Origin: an uncultured Collinsella sp.
GTDB taxonomy: Bacteria > Actinomycetota > Coriobacteriia > Coriobacteriales > Coriobacteriaceae
Length of the DNA stretch: 64,000 bases
Assembly: GCA_900540845.1 (NCBI GenBank)
Contig: UQHS01000003.1
Coordinates: 72,543 to 136,542, forward strand
Direction: 5' to 3'
Part shown: piece by piece, positions 50,443-59,250 of the stretch
Layout: each line of letters begins with the position of its first letter
How positions within the stretch are numbered: position 1 is the stretch's first letter
The notes under the pieces: generated by a model
The model's input: the letters and a program-made list of their open reading frames with translations, nothing else
What the model was told of the DNA's origin: nothing
Databases searched by the model: none
Program-made: the position numbers and the translations under genes

Positions 50443-51561
50443 TTACGCGAAAACGATGAGGTTGTCGCGGTGGATGGCGGGCTTGTTGGCGAGGGCGGCG
50501 AGCAGATGGTTGCCCGCGATGTCCTCTTGGCGGCGGCCGCACGCAAGCTCAAGCTCGTCTCGACCCGCCTCGGCGATGCCGCGGGCCACGACAAAACCAT
50601 TCGCGTCCCGCACATCCAGCACGTCGCCGGCGGCAAACACACCCTCGACATGCGTGATACCCACCGGCAGCAGCGAGCTGCCGCAGTCGACCAGCGCAGC
50701 TGCGGCACCGCCGTCCACTGTCACGGAGCCATGGGCGCTGTCCCCCAGCGCGATCCACAACTTGCGCGGCGCAATCTCAAGGCGCCCCGCAGGCGGCACA
50801 AACCTCGTGCCCACCTGCTCGCCTGCGGCCAAGCGCACCAGCGGGCGCTCCTCAGCACCCGAGCAGATCACGCTATCGATGCCCGCCGTCATGAGGATGC
50901 GGCTGGCCCTGATCTTCGTGATCATGCCGCCTGTCCCCACCGAAGTGGTGGAATCACCCGCGGAACCGATGATCGTCGCGTCGATCTTGTCCACGCGCGG
51001 GATAAACTCGGCACTGGGGTCGAGCGATGGGTTGGCGGTGTAGAGGCCGTCGATGTCGGAGAGCGTGACGCAGAGGTCGGCGGAGACCAGACAGCTCACG
51101 AGCGCGGCGAGCGTATCGTTGTCGCCGAACTTGATCTCGTCGACGGCGGTGGTGTCGTTCTCGTTCACGACGGGCACCACGCCCAGCTCGACCAAGCGCA
51201 TGAGCGCGTCACGAGCGTGCAAATACGAGGTGCGACGGGCGGTATCGCTACGGGTGAGCAGCACGAGCGACGTGAGAAGCCCAGCGGAGCGGAACTCCTC
51301 GTCGTAGACGGCGGACAGCACGCACTGGCCCACCGAGGCGCAGGCCTGCAGGCTCGGCATGTCGGTGGGGCGCGAAGAGAAGCCCAGCAGCGGGGCGCCG
51401 CACGCGATGGCACCCGAGCTCACCACCACGAGGCTCCAGCCGGCCTCCCGCAAGTCGCGAGCCTGCGCCGCCAAGGCGGCGATGAAATCGCGTCGCAGCT
51501 CGCCCTGCTCGACCAGCGTGGACGAACCGATTTTGACTACCATGATCTTGCGCTCTGCCAT
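50443..51561 (-). CDS. proB: Glutamate 5-kinase
   Basis: A 372-residue amino-acid kinase that makes glutamyl-5-phosphate, the first step of proline synthesis. The kinase domain has MVVKIGSSTLVEQG, VVSSGAIACG, VNENDTTAVDEI and KFGDNDTLAALVS; the C-terminal PUA domain begins near residue 280. The ATG at 51561 overlaps the pncB stop (TAATG), so translation is coupled. The frame is open upstream through pncB but that part is an accidental frame. Feedback regulation by proline is usual for the family; nothing specific is seen. Confidence 0.96.
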   Translation of the reverse strand: MAERKIMVVKIGSSTLVEQGELRRDFIAALAAQARDLREAGWSLVVVSSGAIACGAPLLGFSSRPTDMPSLQACASVGQCVLSAVYDEEFRSAGLLTSLVLLTRSDTARRTSYLHARDALMRLVELGVVPVVNENDTTAVDEIKFGDNDTLAALVSCLVSADLCVTLSDIDGLYTANPSLDPSAEFIPRVDKIDATIIGSAGDSTTSVGTGGMITKIRASRILMTAGIDSVICSGAEERPLVRLAAGEQVGTRFVPPAGRLEIAPRKLWIALGDSAHGSVTVDGGAAAALVDCGSSLLPVGITHVEGVFAAGDVLDVRDANGFVVARGIAEAGRDELELACGRRQEDIAGNHLLAALANKPAIHRDNLIVFA

Positions 51562-53072
51562 TACCTTGCCTTCCACGGGAGAACGGACGACGTGGCGGCC
51601 ATGCGCTCGCGCACGAGCTCGTCGCGCGCGGCGGCCAAGCCCGCCTCCATGCCCACCACATACGATTGCGGATACATAAAGCGCTTGTAGGCGCCGTCGA
51701 GCGAAGCGAGGGCGCACGAGCACCGGGCGCGGGCGAGTTCGATGTCCTCGCGCGGTGCCACGGCGGCGCCCGCACGGACCTGAGGCTCGAGCAGCTCTCG
51801 ATAGGAGAACTCCGAAACGTCCGTCACGAGCGCAGCGTCGTTCACCGCGACCAGCGTGTGTCCGCGGCCCGAGCCCTCGCCAAGCATATGGTCGGGGTCG
51901 TATATCATGTCGCACACCGGGGCGCCCGCCGCGTCCATGTAGCGACGCACCTGCTGCACGCCGGGAATGGTGCGCTTGAACGGCTGCTCGGAGAACTTCA
52001 TCACGGGCGTCCAGGGAGCGTCCGCGCAATCGCGGCGAGCCGACAGCTTATACACACACCCCAGCGCGGGCTGGTCGTAGCAGGTGGCGAGCTTAGTGCC
52101 CACGCCGAAGGCGTCCACGGGCGCGCCCTGATTGAACAGCGACGTGATGGTGTGCTCGTCGAGGTCGTTGGAGACCACGATCTTGACGTAATCCAGACCC
52201 GCCTCATCAAAACGCCTGCGCGCGTACGCCGACAGCTTGGCCAAGTCGCCGGAATCGATGCGAATGCCCGAGAGACGCTCGCCGGCGGCCTCCATCTCCC
52301 GGGCGACGGTGATGGCGTTCTCCACGCCCTCGCGCACGTCGTAGGTGTCAACCAGCAGCGTGCAGTTTTTAGGCGAGCTCTTGGCGAACGCACGGAACGC
52401 CTCGAGTTCGGTGGGAAAACTCAGCACCCAGCTATGCGCATGCGTGCCCGAGACGGGAATGCCATATCGACGCCCGGCAAGGATGTTCGACGTCGAGGAG
52501 CACCCGGCAACGTAGCTCGCGCGCGCCACGGCAACGCCGCCGTCGGGGCCCTGGGCACGACGGAGCCCGAATTCGGCGACTGGGCGGCCCTGGGCGGCCT
52601 GGACCACGCGGGCGGTCTTGGTCGCCACGAGCGTCTGGAAGCCGATGATGTTGAGCAAGGCGGTCTCGAGCAGCTGGCAGTCGAGCATGGGGCCGCTCAC
52701 GCGGACCATCGGCTCGCGCGCGAACACGAGTTCGCCCTCGGGGATGGCGTCGATGTCCACACGCGGGCGGAAATCGGCCAGGAACTTCAGGAACGAGGGG
52801 CTAAACAAGCGGCCACCGCCCGGCGCTTCGAGCTCGGCGAGATAGGCGATGTCCTCGTCGGTGTACGCGAAATGTTCGACGAACTCACCGAGCTCGGCGG
52901 TGCCGCACATGACGGCAAACGAGCTTCCAAACGGGGCCTCGCGGAAAAACGCCGTGAAGCACCCCTGTTCCTCGAGCTTGCCGTGCTCCATAAGCCCTTG
53001 GGCCATCGTGAGCTCGTACAGATCGGTGTTCATGGACACGTCGGTTGGACGCGTGATATCGGTCAGCGCCAT
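51561..53072 (-). CDS. pncB: Nicotinate phosphoribosyltransferase
   Basis: A 503-residue type II phosphoribosyltransferase-fold enzyme that joins nicotinate and PRPP in NAD salvage. The family start is MNTDLYELTMAQGLMEHG near residue 14, with EFGLRRAQGPDGG in the middle (the histidine-containing counterpart region is SGTHAHSWV) and VKIVVSNDLDEHTI later. The ATG at 53072 has AAGGAG 7 bases upstream. The gene leads an operon with proB and proA. The link between NAD salvage and proline synthesis may only reflect NADPH need. Confidence 0.95.
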   Translation of the reverse strand: MALTDITRPTDVSMNTDLYELTMAQGLMEHGKLEEQGCFTAFFREAPFGSSFAVMCGTAELGEFVEHFAYTDEDIAYLAELEAPGGGRLFSPSFLKFLADFRPRVDIDAIPEGELVFAREPMVRVSGPMLDCQLLETALLNIIGFQTLVATKTARVVQAAQGRPVAEFGLRRAQGPDGGVAVARASYVAGCSSTSNILAGRRYGIPVSGTHAHSWVLSFPTELEAFRAFAKSSPKNCTLLVDTYDVREGVENAITVAREMEAAGERLSGIRIDSGDLAKLSAYARRRFDEAGLDYVKIVVSNDLDEHTITSLFNQGAPVDAFGVGTKLATCYDQPALGCVYKLSARRDCADAPWTPVMKFSEQPFKRTIPGVQQVRRYMDAAGAPVCDMIYDPDHMLGEGSGRGHTLVAVNDAALVTDVSEFSYRELLEPQVRAGAAVAPREDIELARARCSCALASLDGAYKRFMYPQSYVVGMEAGLAAARDELVRERMAATSSVLPWKAR

Positions 53073-53161
53073 GCGAAGACTCCTTCCCTACGCCTTGGCT
53101 GGGCATGCACCGTGGTAACGCGTGCGCTTAGCGCGTGCGGCAAGTCGAGACGGATGCGCCG

Positions 53162-53196
53162 ATGTGCAATTTTGCACCCGTCCCCACATTGCACAC
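53162..53196. repeat. Palindromic repeat, copy 3
   Basis: ATGTGCAATTTTGCACCCG is followed by TCCCCACATTGCACAC. It lies between the coiled-coil gene and pncB and matches copies 2 and 4 closely. Confidence 0.75.
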
Positions 53197-53201
53197 GAGG
53201 G

Positions 53202-53606
53202 TTAGCGGGTGGCGGTGTAGATGGCAAACGCCACGACGGCGATGAGGGCGATTGCGATGATAATCTTCTGCGCGGCGGGCATGGTGGGGATGCCGTCGTC
53301 GTCAATGGCGCTGGAGGTCACCATGCGCTCGCCGAAGGTCTTTTCCCGAGACGCCGCGGCGGCAACGGGGGCAGGCTCGGGTGCGGCGGCAGCGGCGTGC
53401 CCCGAGCTGCTAGCCTGCCTCTGCTGAGCAGCGCGCTCGGCCAAGATCTCGGCGTCGACCTGCGCCTGCTCGGCGCGCAGGGCCTCGAGCTCCTCGCGCT
53501 CGATGCGGGCACGCTCCTCCTCGGCTCGGCGAGCCTTCTCGGCGCGTAGGGCCTCGAGCTCCTCGCGCTCGTCATCGGTCAGCGGGGTTGCGTGTGAATC
53601 ACCCAT
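53202..53606 (-). CDS. Small coiled-coil, tail-anchored membrane protein
   Basis: A 134-residue protein of unknown function. Residues 10-65 form a charged heptad-like coiled coil with two related stretches of EREELEALRAE, then an alanine/proline-rich linker (to about 95), then a single C-terminal transmembrane helix KIIIAIALIAVVAFAIYTATR that would leave the bulk in the cytoplasm. No signal peptide. The ATG at 53606 has AGAAGGG 7 bases upstream; a longer frame to 53756 is less likely as it lacks a site. It may be a membrane adaptor. It lies 129 bases after pncB's start on the same strand. Confidence 0.7.
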   Translation of the reverse strand: MGDSHATPLTDDEREELEALRAEKARRAEEERARIEREELEALRAEQAQVDAEILAERAAQQRQASSSGHAAAAAPEPAPVAAAASREKTFGERMVTSSAIDDDGIPTMPAAQKIIIAIALIAVVAFAIYTATR

Positions 53607-53780
53607 GACGAAACCCTTCTCATACGTGCAAGGCGGCAGACGCTGCAGCCGCCCATATATACATACAGATGGAATGGAGTATACCCGTTCCCAACGCCCC
53701 ATCTCACGGCGTTCACCGAGGGCGACCGCACGCCTCGATGCGCATGCCCCGCGCACGGCACACCATGACGCCGCGAGGTA

Positions 53781-54746
53781 TTACCGCATCTCGAGGCCCG
53801 TGTGGTCAAAAGACGCCGACCGCACAACACCCGTGGTGTCGAACGCGGGGGTGAAGCTCTCGTCCACCGCACCGCCTTCCTGCCAAAACATCGTGGTAAA
53901 GCCGAGGTCGTCGGCATGGTCGAGCACGCGCTCGTACTCGTCGTCGGTCACCGCGCGAGCGAGCTCGCCGCCCGCCGCCCGCATGCGCTCGTTGGGCGTG
54001 TATTGGTTCATGACCGAGATGGGTACGTCTCCGGCGATATCCCAGATGGCGTCGAGGACGTCGCACGAATCGTCCGTGTGCCCGGGAAGCACCAGGTGGC
54101 GCACGATCACGCCGCGCTTCATCAGGCCGTCGTCCGCAAGCAGTTCGCCGCCGTGCCGCTCGACCTCCCGGCACATCTGAGCGAGCGCGCGGGCGGCCAC
54201 AGCCGGGTAGTCGGCAACATGGGACAGCGAGCGGGCGAGAGAGGCGTCGGCGTACTTGTAGTCTACGAGCCAGACGTCCACGAGGTCCCCGAGCTCGGCC
54301 ACGGCGCGCTCGCGCTCGTACCCGCTCGTGTTGTAGACGATGGGGATCGACAGCCCGCGCTCCCGGGCGGCGCGAATCGCCTCCGGCAAAAGGTGCGCAT
54401 AGTGCGTCGCGGTCACCAGGTTGATGTTGTGGGCTCCCTGCGCCTGCAGCTCGAGCATGATCTCCACCAGGCGCGCAGGTTCGATCTCGACGCCGAACCC
54501 TCCCGTCGAGATCTCATGGTTTTGGCAATATACGCACTTGAGCGGGCATGCCGAGAAAAAGATCGTGCCCGACCCGGCCTCGCCCGAGATGGGCGGCTCC
54601 TCCCAAAAATGCAACGCGGCGCGGGCAACCTTAAGCGAGCCGGCAGCCCCGCACACGCCGCGCGCGCCCGAGGCGCGATTCGCACCGCACCGGCGCGGGC
54701 ACAGCTCGCAATGGTCGAGCGAAGCGGGTTCAAGCAGTTTTGCCAT
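53781..54746 (-). CDS. Radical SAM protein, PflA-like (COG1313 type)
   Basis: A 321-residue radical SAM enzyme resembling pyruvate-formate-lyase activases of the uncharacterised COG1313 type. The [4Fe-4S] motif is CPLKCVYC (near residue 75) in SACPLKCVYCQNHEIS. An N-terminal cysteine cluster, CELCPRRCGANR...GVCGA, suggests a second cluster. The glycyl-radical partner is not in the window, so the target is unknown. The ATG at 54746 has GGAGGGG about 8 bases upstream. Palindromic repeat copy 4 lies just upstream of it. Confidence 0.87.
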   Translation of the reverse strand: MAKLLEPASLDHCELCPRRCGANRASGARGVCGAAGSLKVARAALHFWEEPPISGEAGSGTIFFSACPLKCVYCQNHEISTGGFGVEIEPARLVEIMLELQAQGAHNINLVTATHYAHLLPEAIRAARERGLSIPIVYNTSGYERERAVAELGDLVDVWLVDYKYADASLARSLSHVADYPAVAARALAQMCREVERHGGELLADDGLMKRGVIVRHLVLPGHTDDSCDVLDAIWDIAGDVPISVMNQYTPNERMRAAGGELARAVTDDEYERVLDHADDLGFTTMFWQEGGAVDESFTPAFDTTGVVRSASFDHTGLEMR

Positions 54747-54762
54747 AGCAGGCGCCCCTCCA

Positions 54763-54797
54763 ATGTGCAATTTGGGGACGGGTGCAAAATTGCACAT
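54763..54797. repeat. Palindromic repeat, copy 4
   Basis: ATGTGCAATTTGGGGACGGG continues to TGCAAAATTGCACAT, a well conserved copy in the opposite orientation to copies 2 and 3. It lies between the radical SAM gene and the tRNA-Ala terminator. Confidence 0.75.
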
Positions 54798-54836
54798 CGT
54801 GCCCAAGCACGGCAGACGGCAGAGTCGAGCGATATG

Positions 54837-54872
54837 AAAAAAGCGAACACCTTCGCGATGTAAGGTGTTCGC
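54837..54872 (-). terminator. Intrinsic terminator of tRNA-Ala
   Basis: A perfect 11-bp stem (GCGAACACCTT/AAGGTGTTCGC) is followed on the minus strand by six T. It lies 12 bases beyond the tRNA-Ala gene. Confidence 0.9.
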
Positions 54873-54884
54873 CTAGTTATCCTG

Positions 54885-54960
54885 TGGTGGAGACGAAGGG
54901 GATCGAACCCTCGACCTCCTCGATGCGACCGAGGCGCTCTCCCAGCTGAGCTACGTCCCC
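54885..54960 (-). tRNA. tRNA-Ala (CGC)
   Basis: Acceptor GGGGACG with CGTCTCC contains the G3-U70 pair that defines alanine tRNA. The anticodon loop is GTCGCAT (anticodon CGC), T-loop GTTCGATCC, and CCA is encoded. It has its own terminator, so it is probably transcribed alone. Confidence 0.95.
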
Positions 54961-55164
54961 AGGACAAGTGAACATTTTAGCAACCGTGCGCGCAATGTCA
55001 ACGTCAAAGTTGGCAAGTTTTTGCACGGCCAACATCGGTCAGGAAACCGCCCGCCCACAAGGCCGCGCGCCCACGCACCACACGCACGCCCCGCATGAGG
55101 CGGCGCGCCGTCACGGGACAGCCCGCGAAATCGCGGCATGAAAAACCGCCCCCCACTTCACGAA

Positions 55165-55308
55165 AATGAACCCACCTCTGCAAGGTGGGTGCCCTCATCG
55201 CGCGGTTCCAGCTTCCTTAACAACGAAGGATTCCTGTACTTTGCTCGACTTCTCGGGCTCCCTAAATAAACGCGACGGTTCACCCAGTTGCTCCGCGGGG
55301 GGCGGAAC
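55165..55308 (-). ncRNA. Candidate structured RNA, possibly 6S-like
   Basis: On the minus strand a TAAGAT box (55315-55320) is followed about 7 bases later by a GC-rich rod-like segment. CGTCGCG pairs with CGCGATG, GGGTG with CACCC, and TCCTT with AAGGA in an inner hairpin. An 8-bp terminator-like stem (55170-55190) follows with CATTTTC. The length of about 145 bases and the long bulged rod recall 6S RNA, but this is not proven. The gap 54961-55484 has no other gene. Confidence 0.45.
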
Positions 55309-55484
55309 ACCTCCATCTTACGGCACTCGAATTCCGATACCAGTCTTGACTTAGAAAAGATGTTGTCGGACGATTGTGTGCAGGCCGCGCATCTGCGGCT
55401 TTCTTTGTTTTGATTGAAGGCAGAGGCCTCGCCTACTGCGATACTTAAGCAATCGACCAGATCATATTCACCGGGAGGCGCCAC

Positions 55485-56804
55485 ATGAGGCTCACCATCG
55501 AAACCATGACCTATGGACCCGACGGCCTCGCCCGCACCGACGAAGGCAAGGCGGTCTTCGTCTCCGGCGGGCTTGTCGGCGACACGGTGGAGGCCCGCAT
55601 CACCGAGGACGGCTCGTCCTTCTCGCGCGCCATGGTGGAGGAGGTCGTGGAGCCCTCTCCGCATCGCGTGCAGGCGCCCTGCCCATTCATCAGCATCTGC
55701 GGAGGCTGCCCCTGGGGCGGGCTCTCATATGACGCTCAGCTCGCCGCCAAGGAGGAGAACCTCCGCTCGTCTCTCATCCGCATCGGCAAGTTCAGCGCCG
55801 AGGAGACCTCCGAGCTCATGCGGCCCATCCGCCACGCAAAGGACGCCTGGGGCTACCGCAACAAGATCGAGCTCGCCCCGGTGCGCGACGGCGGCAAATT
55901 CCGCCTCGGCATGCACGGGCGCGACGCCAGCCAGGTCATCAAGGTCGATTCCTGCCCCCTCTTCGAGAAGAAGCACGCCAAGGCCGTGAAGGCCGTCGCC
56001 GGAGCGCTCGGCTTCCTCGGAAACTCGCGCGACCTCGAGCTCGAGCGCGTCGGCATTCGCTCGAGCCGCCACACCGGCGCCCTGGAAGTCGCCCTCTGGA
56101 CGCCGACGGGCGCCTTCCCGCGCGTGCAGGTCTCCCGCGTTCTCGGCGATGCGGTCCGCGCGACGAGCGTCGTTCGCGTGATGTCCAAGGGAGAAAAACG
56201 CGCCCGCAAGGTCGCGGGGGTGGAGGCCCTCTCCGGTGAGGGCTCGTGGACCGAGAAAATCGGAGACGAGACCATGCGACTGTCCGCGCCGTCCTTCTTC
56301 CAGGTGAACACCCGTGCCGCGGAGATTCTCATCGACCTCGTGATGGAGGCGCTCGACCCCCAGCCCGATGAGTTCGGCATCGACCTGTACTGCGGCGCCG
56401 GCACGTTCACCCTGCCGCTCGCGCGCCGGTGTGACTTCGTCTCCGCCGTCGAGTCGTACGGACCGGCCGTGCGCGACCTTCGACGCAACCTCGACATCGC
56501 CAACCTCACCAACGTCGACGTCATCGGCGGAGACGCCGTGCGCGAATTCCCCGATGAGGACGCCGACGTGCTCGTGGTGGACCCGCCGCGCGCCGGCCTC
56601 GCCCCCGAGGCGATCGAGCTCATCGCAAGCACCAGCGCCCGCGACGTCGCCTACGTCTCCTGCGATCCCGCCACGCTCGCCCGCGACCTGCGCCGCTTTG
56701 TGGAGGAGGGCACGTTCAAGCCCGTCTGGCTCACCCCCGTCGACCTGTTCCCCCAGACATTCCACTGCGAGACGGTGTGCCGCCTGACCCGAGTTCGGGA
56801 CTAA
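55485..56804 (+). CDS. TrmA/RlmD-family RNA (uracil-5)-methyltransferase
   Basis: A 439-residue SAM-dependent rRNA or tRNA methyltransferase. An N-terminal TRAM domain (residues 1-60) is followed by cluster-type cysteines CPFISICGGCPW and SCPLF, a DLYCGAGTFTLPLA SAM-binding motif (near 300), DPPRAGL, and the catalytic cysteine in VSCDPATLARDL (near 390). The cluster cysteines point to the RlmD/RumA (23S m5U) side rather than TrmA. The ATG has GGGAGG upstream. Length is normal. Its target position cannot be told from sequence. Confidence 0.9.
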   Translation: MRLTIETMTYGPDGLARTDEGKAVFVSGGLVGDTVEARITEDGSSFSRAMVEEVVEPSPHRVQAPCPFISICGGCPWGGLSYDAQLAAKEENLRSSLIRIGKFSAEETSELMRPIRHAKDAWGYRNKIELAPVRDGGKFRLGMHGRDASQVIKVDSCPLFEKKHAKAVKAVAGALGFLGNSRDLELERVGIRSSRHTGALEVALWTPTGAFPRVQVSRVLGDAVRATSVVRVMSKGEKRARKVAGVEALSGEGSWTEKIGDETMRLSAPSFFQVNTRAAEILIDLVMEALDPQPDEFGIDLYCGAGTFTLPLARRCDFVSAVESYGPAVRDLRRNLDIANLTNVDVIGGDAVREFPDEDADVLVVDPPRAGLAPEAIELIASTSARDVAYVSCDPATLARDLRRFVEEGTFKPVWLTPVDLFPQTFHCETVCRLTRVRD

Positions 56805-56979
56805 CCGACGCGGCATCCGCCCCATTCGCCCCCGCGCCATCCAGGACAAACGGCGCGGGGGCGCTCGGCCAAAGGCAGTCGACACCGGGCAATTCGAACC
56901 TATCCCCAATTGCTCGATACGCACGGACGAGAATCGGGTATAACCTCGGCATCGCTGCATCCAACTGAGAGGAACCGCC

Positions 56980-57525
56980 ATGCCAGGAGTTGCCGTACTC
57001 GCCGCAGATGGTTTTGAGACCATCGAATGCCTGACCGTCGTCGATGTGCTCAGAAGAGGCGGCGTCCACGCGGCACTCGTCTCGACCATGGACACGCGCG
57101 ACGTCGTGACCTCCCAGCAAATCCCCGTGACCTGCGACGTCACGCTCGACGAGGTCGACTTCTCTGAATATGACTACATCGTGCTCCCCGGCGGCCTGCC
57201 GGGGGCAACCAACCTGCGTGCCGACGAACGCGTCTGCGAGCTCGTGCGCGAGTTCGCCGCGACCAAGCACGTCGCCGCCATCTGCGCCGCCCCGTTCATC
57301 CTGGCCGAGCTCGGCGTGCTCGAGGGCCACACCGCGACGTGCTTCCCCGGGTTCGATGAGTGCTTCCCCGAAGGCTGCCATGCCGGCGAGCGCACCGTGG
57401 TGGTGAGCGGCAACATCATCACCGCCTCGGGCATGGGGCAGGCCCTTCCCTTCGCCCTGGCCATCCTGAATGACATCGCCGGCGAGGTCGCCGTCGAGAA
57501 AGTGAAGGACGGCATCCAGCTGTGA
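56980..57525 (+). CDS. DJ-1/PfpI-family protein
   Basis: A 181-residue DJ-1/YajL-like protein with the conserved nucleophilic cysteine in AAICAAPFIL (near residue 105), and a glutamate in the early ADGFETIECLT segment. Members are implicated in oxidative or carbonyl stress response, and enzymatic roles (deglycase, glyoxalase) are disputed. The ATG has AGAGGA upstream. The last bases overlap the GTG start of maf (GTGA), so the two are co-translated. Confidence 0.92.
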   Translation: MPGVAVLAADGFETIECLTVVDVLRRGGVHAALVSTMDTRDVVTSQQIPVTCDVTLDEVDFSEYDYIVLPGGLPGATNLRADERVCELVREFAATKHVAAICAAPFILAELGVLEGHTATCFPGFDECFPEGCHAGERTVVVSGNIITASGMGQALPFALAILNDIAGEVAVEKVKDGIQL

Positions 57526-58076
57526 TTCTCGCATCCCAATCACCCCGACGCATCGAGCTCATACGCGACGCCGGCTTTGACGTGCGCGTGATCCCCGCGG
57601 ACATCGATGAGACCGCCCTCCCCGACGAAGGCCCCTTCGAGCTCGTCGAGCGCCTCGCCCGCGCAAAGGCCCTAGCCGTGGCGCGCGAGCATGCATCGGG
57701 CGACGAACCCGTCCTCGCCGCCGACACCATCGTGGCGCTTGACGGCGAGCTGCTCGGCAAGCCGACAAACGAGCTCGATGCCAAACGGATGCTGCGAGCC
57801 CTGTCGGGCGCGACGCACCAGGTCGCCACCGGCGTCTGCATCGTGCGGGGCGCGTCCGCCCACTCGTTCGTCGACATCTCCGACGTCACGTTTTACGAGC
57901 TCACAGACGAGGAAATCGACGCGTACGTCGCTTCGGGAGAGCCCATGGACAAAGCGGGGGCCTATGGAATCCAAGGACGCCATGGCCGCATGCTCGTCAA
58001 AAAGATCGACGGCGATTTCTACAACGTCATGGGCCTGCCGATAGCCAAGGTCACGAGGGCCCTCGCAGGTCGTTAA
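57522..58076 (+). CDS. maf: Maf-family nucleotide pyrophosphatase
   Basis: A 184-residue Maf/YhdE-type enzyme that hydrolyses non-canonical nucleoside triphosphates such as dTTP or UTP to monophosphates, often involved in division arrest. The family start ILASQSPRRIELI is present at residue 2, with VLAADTIVALDGELLGKP in the middle and AGAYGIQGRHGRMLVKKIDG near the end. A GTG start overlaps the previous stop. The next gene, a P1 peptidase, follows after 40 bases and is probably in the same unit. Confidence 0.93.
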   Translation: MILASQSPRRIELIRDAGFDVRVIPADIDETALPDEGPFELVERLARAKALAVAREHASGDEPVLAADTIVALDGELLGKPTNELDAKRMLRALSGATHQVATGVCIVRGASAHSFVDISDVTFYELTDEEIDAYVASGEPMDKAGAYGIQGRHGRMLVKKIDGDFYNVMGLPIAKVTRALAGR

Positions 58077-58116
58077 AAGCGACGCGCGCGCCCAGGCGCA
58101 CTCGAAAGGAACTGCC

Positions 58117-59130
58117 ATGTCCCACCTGACACCCATCCCCATCACGGAGGTATCCGGGTTCAAGTTCGGCCACTACACCGATCGCGCCGGGGGCACCGGC
58201 TGCACGGTCATCGTCGCGCCGGGCGGTGCCGTGGGCGGCGTCGACGTGCGCGGCGCGGCGCCCGCATCCCGCGAGACGGACCTCCTCAAACCGGAAAACA
58301 CCGTGGATGCCGTCCACGCCGTCGTGCTGAGCGGCGGGTCGGCGTTTGGCCTCGAGGCGGCATCGGGCGCGGCGACGGAGCTCGAAAAGCATGGCATCGG
58401 CCTCGATGTGGGTGTGGGCCGCGTCCCCATCGTCTGCTCCAGCTGCCTGTTCGACCTCGCTTTTGGGCGCTCCGATGCGCGGCCCACGAGCTTTGACGGG
58501 GCCATGGCCGTCCGCGAGGCGCTCATCACGCCATCGTCCCTGCCCCTTGCCGAGGGTTGCGTCGGGGCTGGAACGGGGGCGACCGTGGGCAAGCTCGCGG
58601 GACCCGCTCAATCCATGAAATCGGGGCTTGGGGCACGCGCGTTTCAGCTGGGGCCCCTGCAGATGGGCGCCGTCGCCGCCGTCAACGCCGTGGGCAACGT
58701 CATGGACCCGGCAACGCATCTCCCGCTTGCAGGCATGCGCGCCAGCTCGGAGGGCATGGAGATCCTCGACATGGAGGAGGCTATGCTCGAGATGGCGAGC
58801 AACCTGACCATGCCCCTCGACCGAACCAACACCACGATTTCCTGCATCGTCACGAACGCCCGCCTCACCAAGGCTCAGGCGACCAAGATCGCCCAGATGG
58901 CGGCCGACGCCTACGCCCACACGATTCGTCCCACGCACACCAGCAACGACGGCGACACCATCTACGTCCTCGCCAGCGGCGAGCTGCCGCAAGAGGCAAG
59001 CGACACGCTGCCCATCGACCTGCTGGGGCTGGTGGCCACCCGCGCCCTGGAATCCGCGATCGTCGCCGGCTGCACACAGGCCGAATCGCTGCACGGGCTG
59101 CCCGCCCATCGCGACCTTCCGCCTCGCTAA
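58117..59130 (+). CDS. P1-family (S58/DmpA-like) peptidase
   Basis: A 337-residue protein of the DmpA/ornithine-acetyltransferase fold, which cuts itself into two chains. Signs are VVLSGGSAFGLEAASGA (near residue 70), GAGTGATVGK (about 150) and NTTISCIVTNARLTKAQ (about 235), where the threonine after asparagine is the expected nucleophile and cleavage site. The family cleaves N-terminal amino acids from peptides, including beta-peptides. The ATG has AAAGGA upstream. It follows maf directly in the same direction; the connection is only positional. Confidence 0.88.
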   Translation: MSHLTPIPITEVSGFKFGHYTDRAGGTGCTVIVAPGGAVGGVDVRGAAPASRETDLLKPENTVDAVHAVVLSGGSAFGLEAASGAATELEKHGIGLDVGVGRVPIVCSSCLFDLAFGRSDARPTSFDGAMAVREALITPSSLPLAEGCVGAGTGATVGKLAGPAQSMKSGLGARAFQLGPLQMGAVAAVNAVGNVMDPATHLPLAGMRASSEGMEILDMEEAMLEMASNLTMPLDRTNTTISCIVTNARLTKAQATKIAQMAADAYAHTIRPTHTSNDGDTIYVLASGELPQEASDTLPIDLLGLVATRALESAIVAGCTQAESLHGLPAHRDLPPR

Positions 59131-59250
59131 GCAACCACCCAGCGCATCACGCCCAAAAGAACCGGCGTGTCCATTGCCGTGCGGTGGGCGCGCCGGTTCC
59201 GCTATCCTTGTATACGTTATAGCAACCCCCTCACGCACAAGAGGCGAACC

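Noticed and set aside
51666..53549. A 627-codon plus-strand open frame opposite pncB
   Set aside because: Antisense of a well-supported gene. No motif and no ribosome site were found.
47810..54797. The 35-nt palindromes as a CRISPR array
   Set aside because: Copies are thousands of bases apart, in both orientations and separated by genes; this is a dispersed repeat, not an array.
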